A stretch of DNA of 64,000 nucleotides from Cycas panzhihuaensis. Taxonomy: Eukaryota > Cycadophyta. The stretch is taken from assembly GCA_023213395.1 (NCBI GenBank), contig CM041465.1, positions 135,601,741 through 135,665,740 of the forward strand. Reading direction: 5' to 3'. Positions 59,851 through 64,000 of this stretch are shown one piece after another. The notes beneath the pieces were generated by a model. That model did no database searches and had not been told where the DNA came from. It saw only the letters and a program-made list of their open reading frames with translations. Every line of letters starts with the position of its first letter. The stretch's first letter is position 1. The translations under genes were made by a program, and so were the position numbers.

Positions 59851-60269
59851 ATGCTCAATAGTTGCTCAAAATCTTGGAACCTGACAATAGATCCATGGAG
59901 GATACAAGATATGACTCCCAACCAATGTGTACACATCCAACACTATCATTTATAAATAGCCAAGTTGATGAAGGAAAAGCCATTGTAGAAGGACCATCTT
60001 CTCCAACATCAGTGGTTAGCCCATCTTCTCCAGCATCGTCAACTTTCTCCATGCCAAACATTTCACATGATCCTTTTTAGGATCAAAATAAAAACCAAGA
60101 GGTTGTGAAAATGAAATCTTGTTCCCAACTTGAGGTTTTTATGAAGCCTACTAGCTACATAAAGACATGTGACCAGATGAGGTAGGCAAAATTGGCACTA
60201 GAAGTGCCCATCAAGTAATGATGCATGAATCATTTTTTGTTGAGCTTGAACTATTAAAACTGCACCTTA

Positions 60270-61773
60270 CTCTTAATGAAGAGCCCTTAATATACCAAGA
60301 AGCTATAAAGCATGCAGCTTAGAGAAATGCCATGAATAAAGAGCACCAATCTCTTATCAAGAATGGTATATGGGAGCTTGTTGATCTACCACTTGGAAGA
60401 AAGGTAGTTCAAAACAAATGGGTGTTCAAAAACAAGTACAGATCATATGGCACCATATAAAAACACAAGGTGAGGTTGGTAGCAAAAGGATTCACACAAA
60501 GCGAAGGCATCAACTACACTGAAATCTTTGCTTCTACAACCAAGTGGCCTACAATCAGAACTCTTATAGCCTTGGCTACTCAACAGGGTTGGAAAATCTA
60601 TGAATTAGATGTTAAGACTGCATTTCTCAATGGGGACCTTAAAGAAGAAATTTACATGGCTTAGCCAGAAGGATACGAGATTGTTAGTAAGAAGCATAAG
60701 GTTTGTAGGCTCAGAAAGTCCTTGTACGGCCTAAAGCAAGCCCCTCATGCTTGGTTTACCAAGTTATTTGAAAGAATGAGGCAACTTGGATATGAGGTTT
60801 GTGACTATCAAGATATTGATGTAACATTGTTCATCAAGTACTAAAATGGTAAATTTACATACCTCTTGGTCTTTGCGGTTGATATGCTAATAATGGGGAA
60901 TAGTGAACAGGGAATCAACCAACTAAAGAATGACCTTGCTAAAACTTTTAAATTGTCTAACCTCATGTTGATGAAATATTACTTGGAAATTGATGTAACT
61001 AAAAAGAATGGCAAAATATTTCTCTCCTAAGAAAAATATATCAATGATCTTCTGACAAAGTTTCAGTTGGAAGGTGCTCGACCAATGGATACACTTATGG
61101 AACCTAGTATTAAACTCTCAGCTAATGGTGACACTAAGGAGGTAGATGAAACACTCTATAGGTAACTTGTAGGTAGTCGCGTCTATATTACAAACACAAG
61201 GCCAGATATTACACACTCTATCAGCATTCTTGTAAGATTCATGATAAATCCTAAGCAGAATCACTGGCAAGCTACAATACGAGTGTTGTAATTGACTAGT
61301 AAATATGGTCTGTTGTATGAACCTAATGAAGAATTTAAACTTTATGCATACATAGACTCAGTCTTTTCCAGAGATAAAGACACGAGAAGATCTACATCTG
61401 GGTATGTAACATTTCTTGGAATAACACCAATATCATGGAGATCTAGATGGTAGAAGATAATTGTAGACTCAACTGCTAAAGCTGAATATATTATTGCTTC
61501 TGAGACAAGCAAGGAGGTGATATGGCTTAGAAAATTATTGAATATATTAAATTCCATCCAAACAAGTTCTACTAGCTTATATGTAGATAATCAATCTATA
61601 ATCCAAATGGCTAAAAATCTTGTATTTCATGATCATTCCAAACATATAAGTACGAAAGTCTACAGAATTAGAGAACTAGTTCATGACGGCACAATTCAAT
61701 TAGAGTACTTCCCCACAGCAGTTCAAGTGGCTGATATCTTCACCAAACCATTTAAGAGGGTGAAGTTTGAATA
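60270..61773 (+). pseudogene. Copia-C2 reverse transcriptase and RNase H, decayed
   Basis: RT has SLIKNGIWELVDLPLGRK, NKWVFKNKY, VAKGFTQSEGINYTEIFA, ELDVKTAFLNGDLKEEIYMA and LYGLKQAPHAWF in order. A TAG replaces Gln after EIYMA (60662-60664). The polymerase centre is damaged (FAVDM for FVDDI near 60880). RNase H covers 61310-61773, with KAEYIIAS, YVDNQSIIQMA, HDHSKHISTKVY and DIFTKPFKRVKFE. The last segment (61517-61774) is open to a natural stop. Confidence 0.88.
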
Positions 61774-61922
61774 GTTCCAAAAGTAACTCAACTTTAGGGC
61801 CTCCATCTTCGAGTGATTGAAGGAGATGATAATATGACCATCATATTATGTCTCCTTTGTGAAAACCCCTTATGGGTGTGGAAGGATAAGAGTAAGTCTT
61901 TGCTCTATCCCATTTGTGAAAA

Positions 61923-63843
<1,921 letters not shown>

Positions 63844-64000
63844 CTCTTATTACAATCCCTTCTTGGAAGGGATAAGCTCTTGTATGTGCAGGTTGACGTG
63901 GCTCTTTCATGAAGGGAAAAGGCGTCAGGATCTGGGTAAGCTTTACCCTCTTTTTTTTCCTTTGCTTTATTTACTTCCTTTTTGTTCCGCTTTCTTTTCA
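63844..64000. other. Unassigned window end
   Basis: Nothing recognisable; pyrimidine-rich towards the end. Confidence 0.4.

Larger units (their letters stand above)
54977..61922 (+). mobile_element. Copia-C2, third Copia-C family copy, 3'-truncated
   Basis: Plus-strand element: 5' LTR 54977-55274, PBS 55277-55288, leader, gag, protease, integrase, RT and RNase H to 61773. The 3' UTR stops inside the second of its three repeats at about 61922. The rest of the 3' UTR, the polypurine tract and the 3' LTR are absent. It is an independent insertion, more distant from the two arm copies than they are from each other. Confidence 0.9.

Noticed and set aside
9777-61773. UAG reassigned to Gln because stops often sit at Gln positions
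   Set aside because: TAA and TGA also occur at Gln, Trp and Arg positions, frameshifts are common, and other copies keep CAA at the same codons. Decay explains it without a code change.

Overview
This window is a stretch of nuclear DNA from a seed plant with a repeat-rich genome. That is inferred from content: Ty1/copia and Ty3/gypsy LTR retrotransposons with plant-type primer-binding sites (matching the 3' end of initiator tRNA-Met), and an L1-type LINE with the plant ORF1 (DUF4283-like), zf-RVT and RNase H arrangement. I see no intact host gene, no rRNA or tRNA gene, no CRISPR array and nothing bacterial. Nearly every coding trace is a decayed transposon reading frame; the stops are mostly TAG/TAA/TGA at expected Gln, Trp or Arg codons, as expected from C-to-T decay of methylated DNA. 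Element names (Copia-B, Copia-C, Gypsy-1 and so on) are local labels, not database names.

Layout. 1-14530 and 32945-47191 are the two arms of one large inverted duplication: a left position x pairs with about 47471-x over most of the arm. Each arm holds the same nest: a Ty3/gypsy element (Gypsy-1) carrying a Copia-C insertion in one orientation and a Copia-B insertion in the other. The right nest is the more complete one. Gypsy-1 (gag at 31336, protease at 40450, RT from 49375, integrase, then a second RNase H at 52784) is interrupted by Copia-C (32423-40015, minus) and by Copia-B (41978-49364, plus, perfect 5-bp target duplication CAAAT). The left copy carries both insertions at the same target sites, so the duplication came after them. 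It ends in the Copia-C 3' UTR near 14530, where the sequence switches to a divergent relative's 3' UTR and LTR (14766-15077) and then to the 5' end of a further copia element pointing the other way (15078-15746).

The 18-kb spacer holds a second gypsy element of the same lineage (Gypsy-2, 15747-22930), a 5'-truncated L1 tail with a 16-bp target-site duplication (23706-25262), and most of another L1 (26050-30240) that lacks its 3' end. Right of the nest lie the Gypsy-1 3' end, an unassigned Pro/Ser-rich stretch, a third Copia-C family copy (Copia-C2, 54977-61922) cut off in its 3' UTR, and an unassigned region with a TATA-like motif and a four-part dinucleotide microsatellite (63699-63843).

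The observations I rate highest are: (1) the inverted duplication with its datable nested insertions and chimeric junction; (2) a second, archaeal-type RNase H lying downstream of the integrase in both gypsy elements rather than between RT/RNase H and integrase; (3) in-frame stops at identical positions in separate Copia-C copies, and a shared Asp-to-Asn change at the second integrase catalytic position in both a copia and a gypsy family, both explicable by CHG-context deamination; (4) a deletion scar in Copia-B with templated filler; (5) an unusually long Copia-B leader with a three-copy hairpin repeat just after the primer-binding site. All identities and divergences are by-eye estimates.
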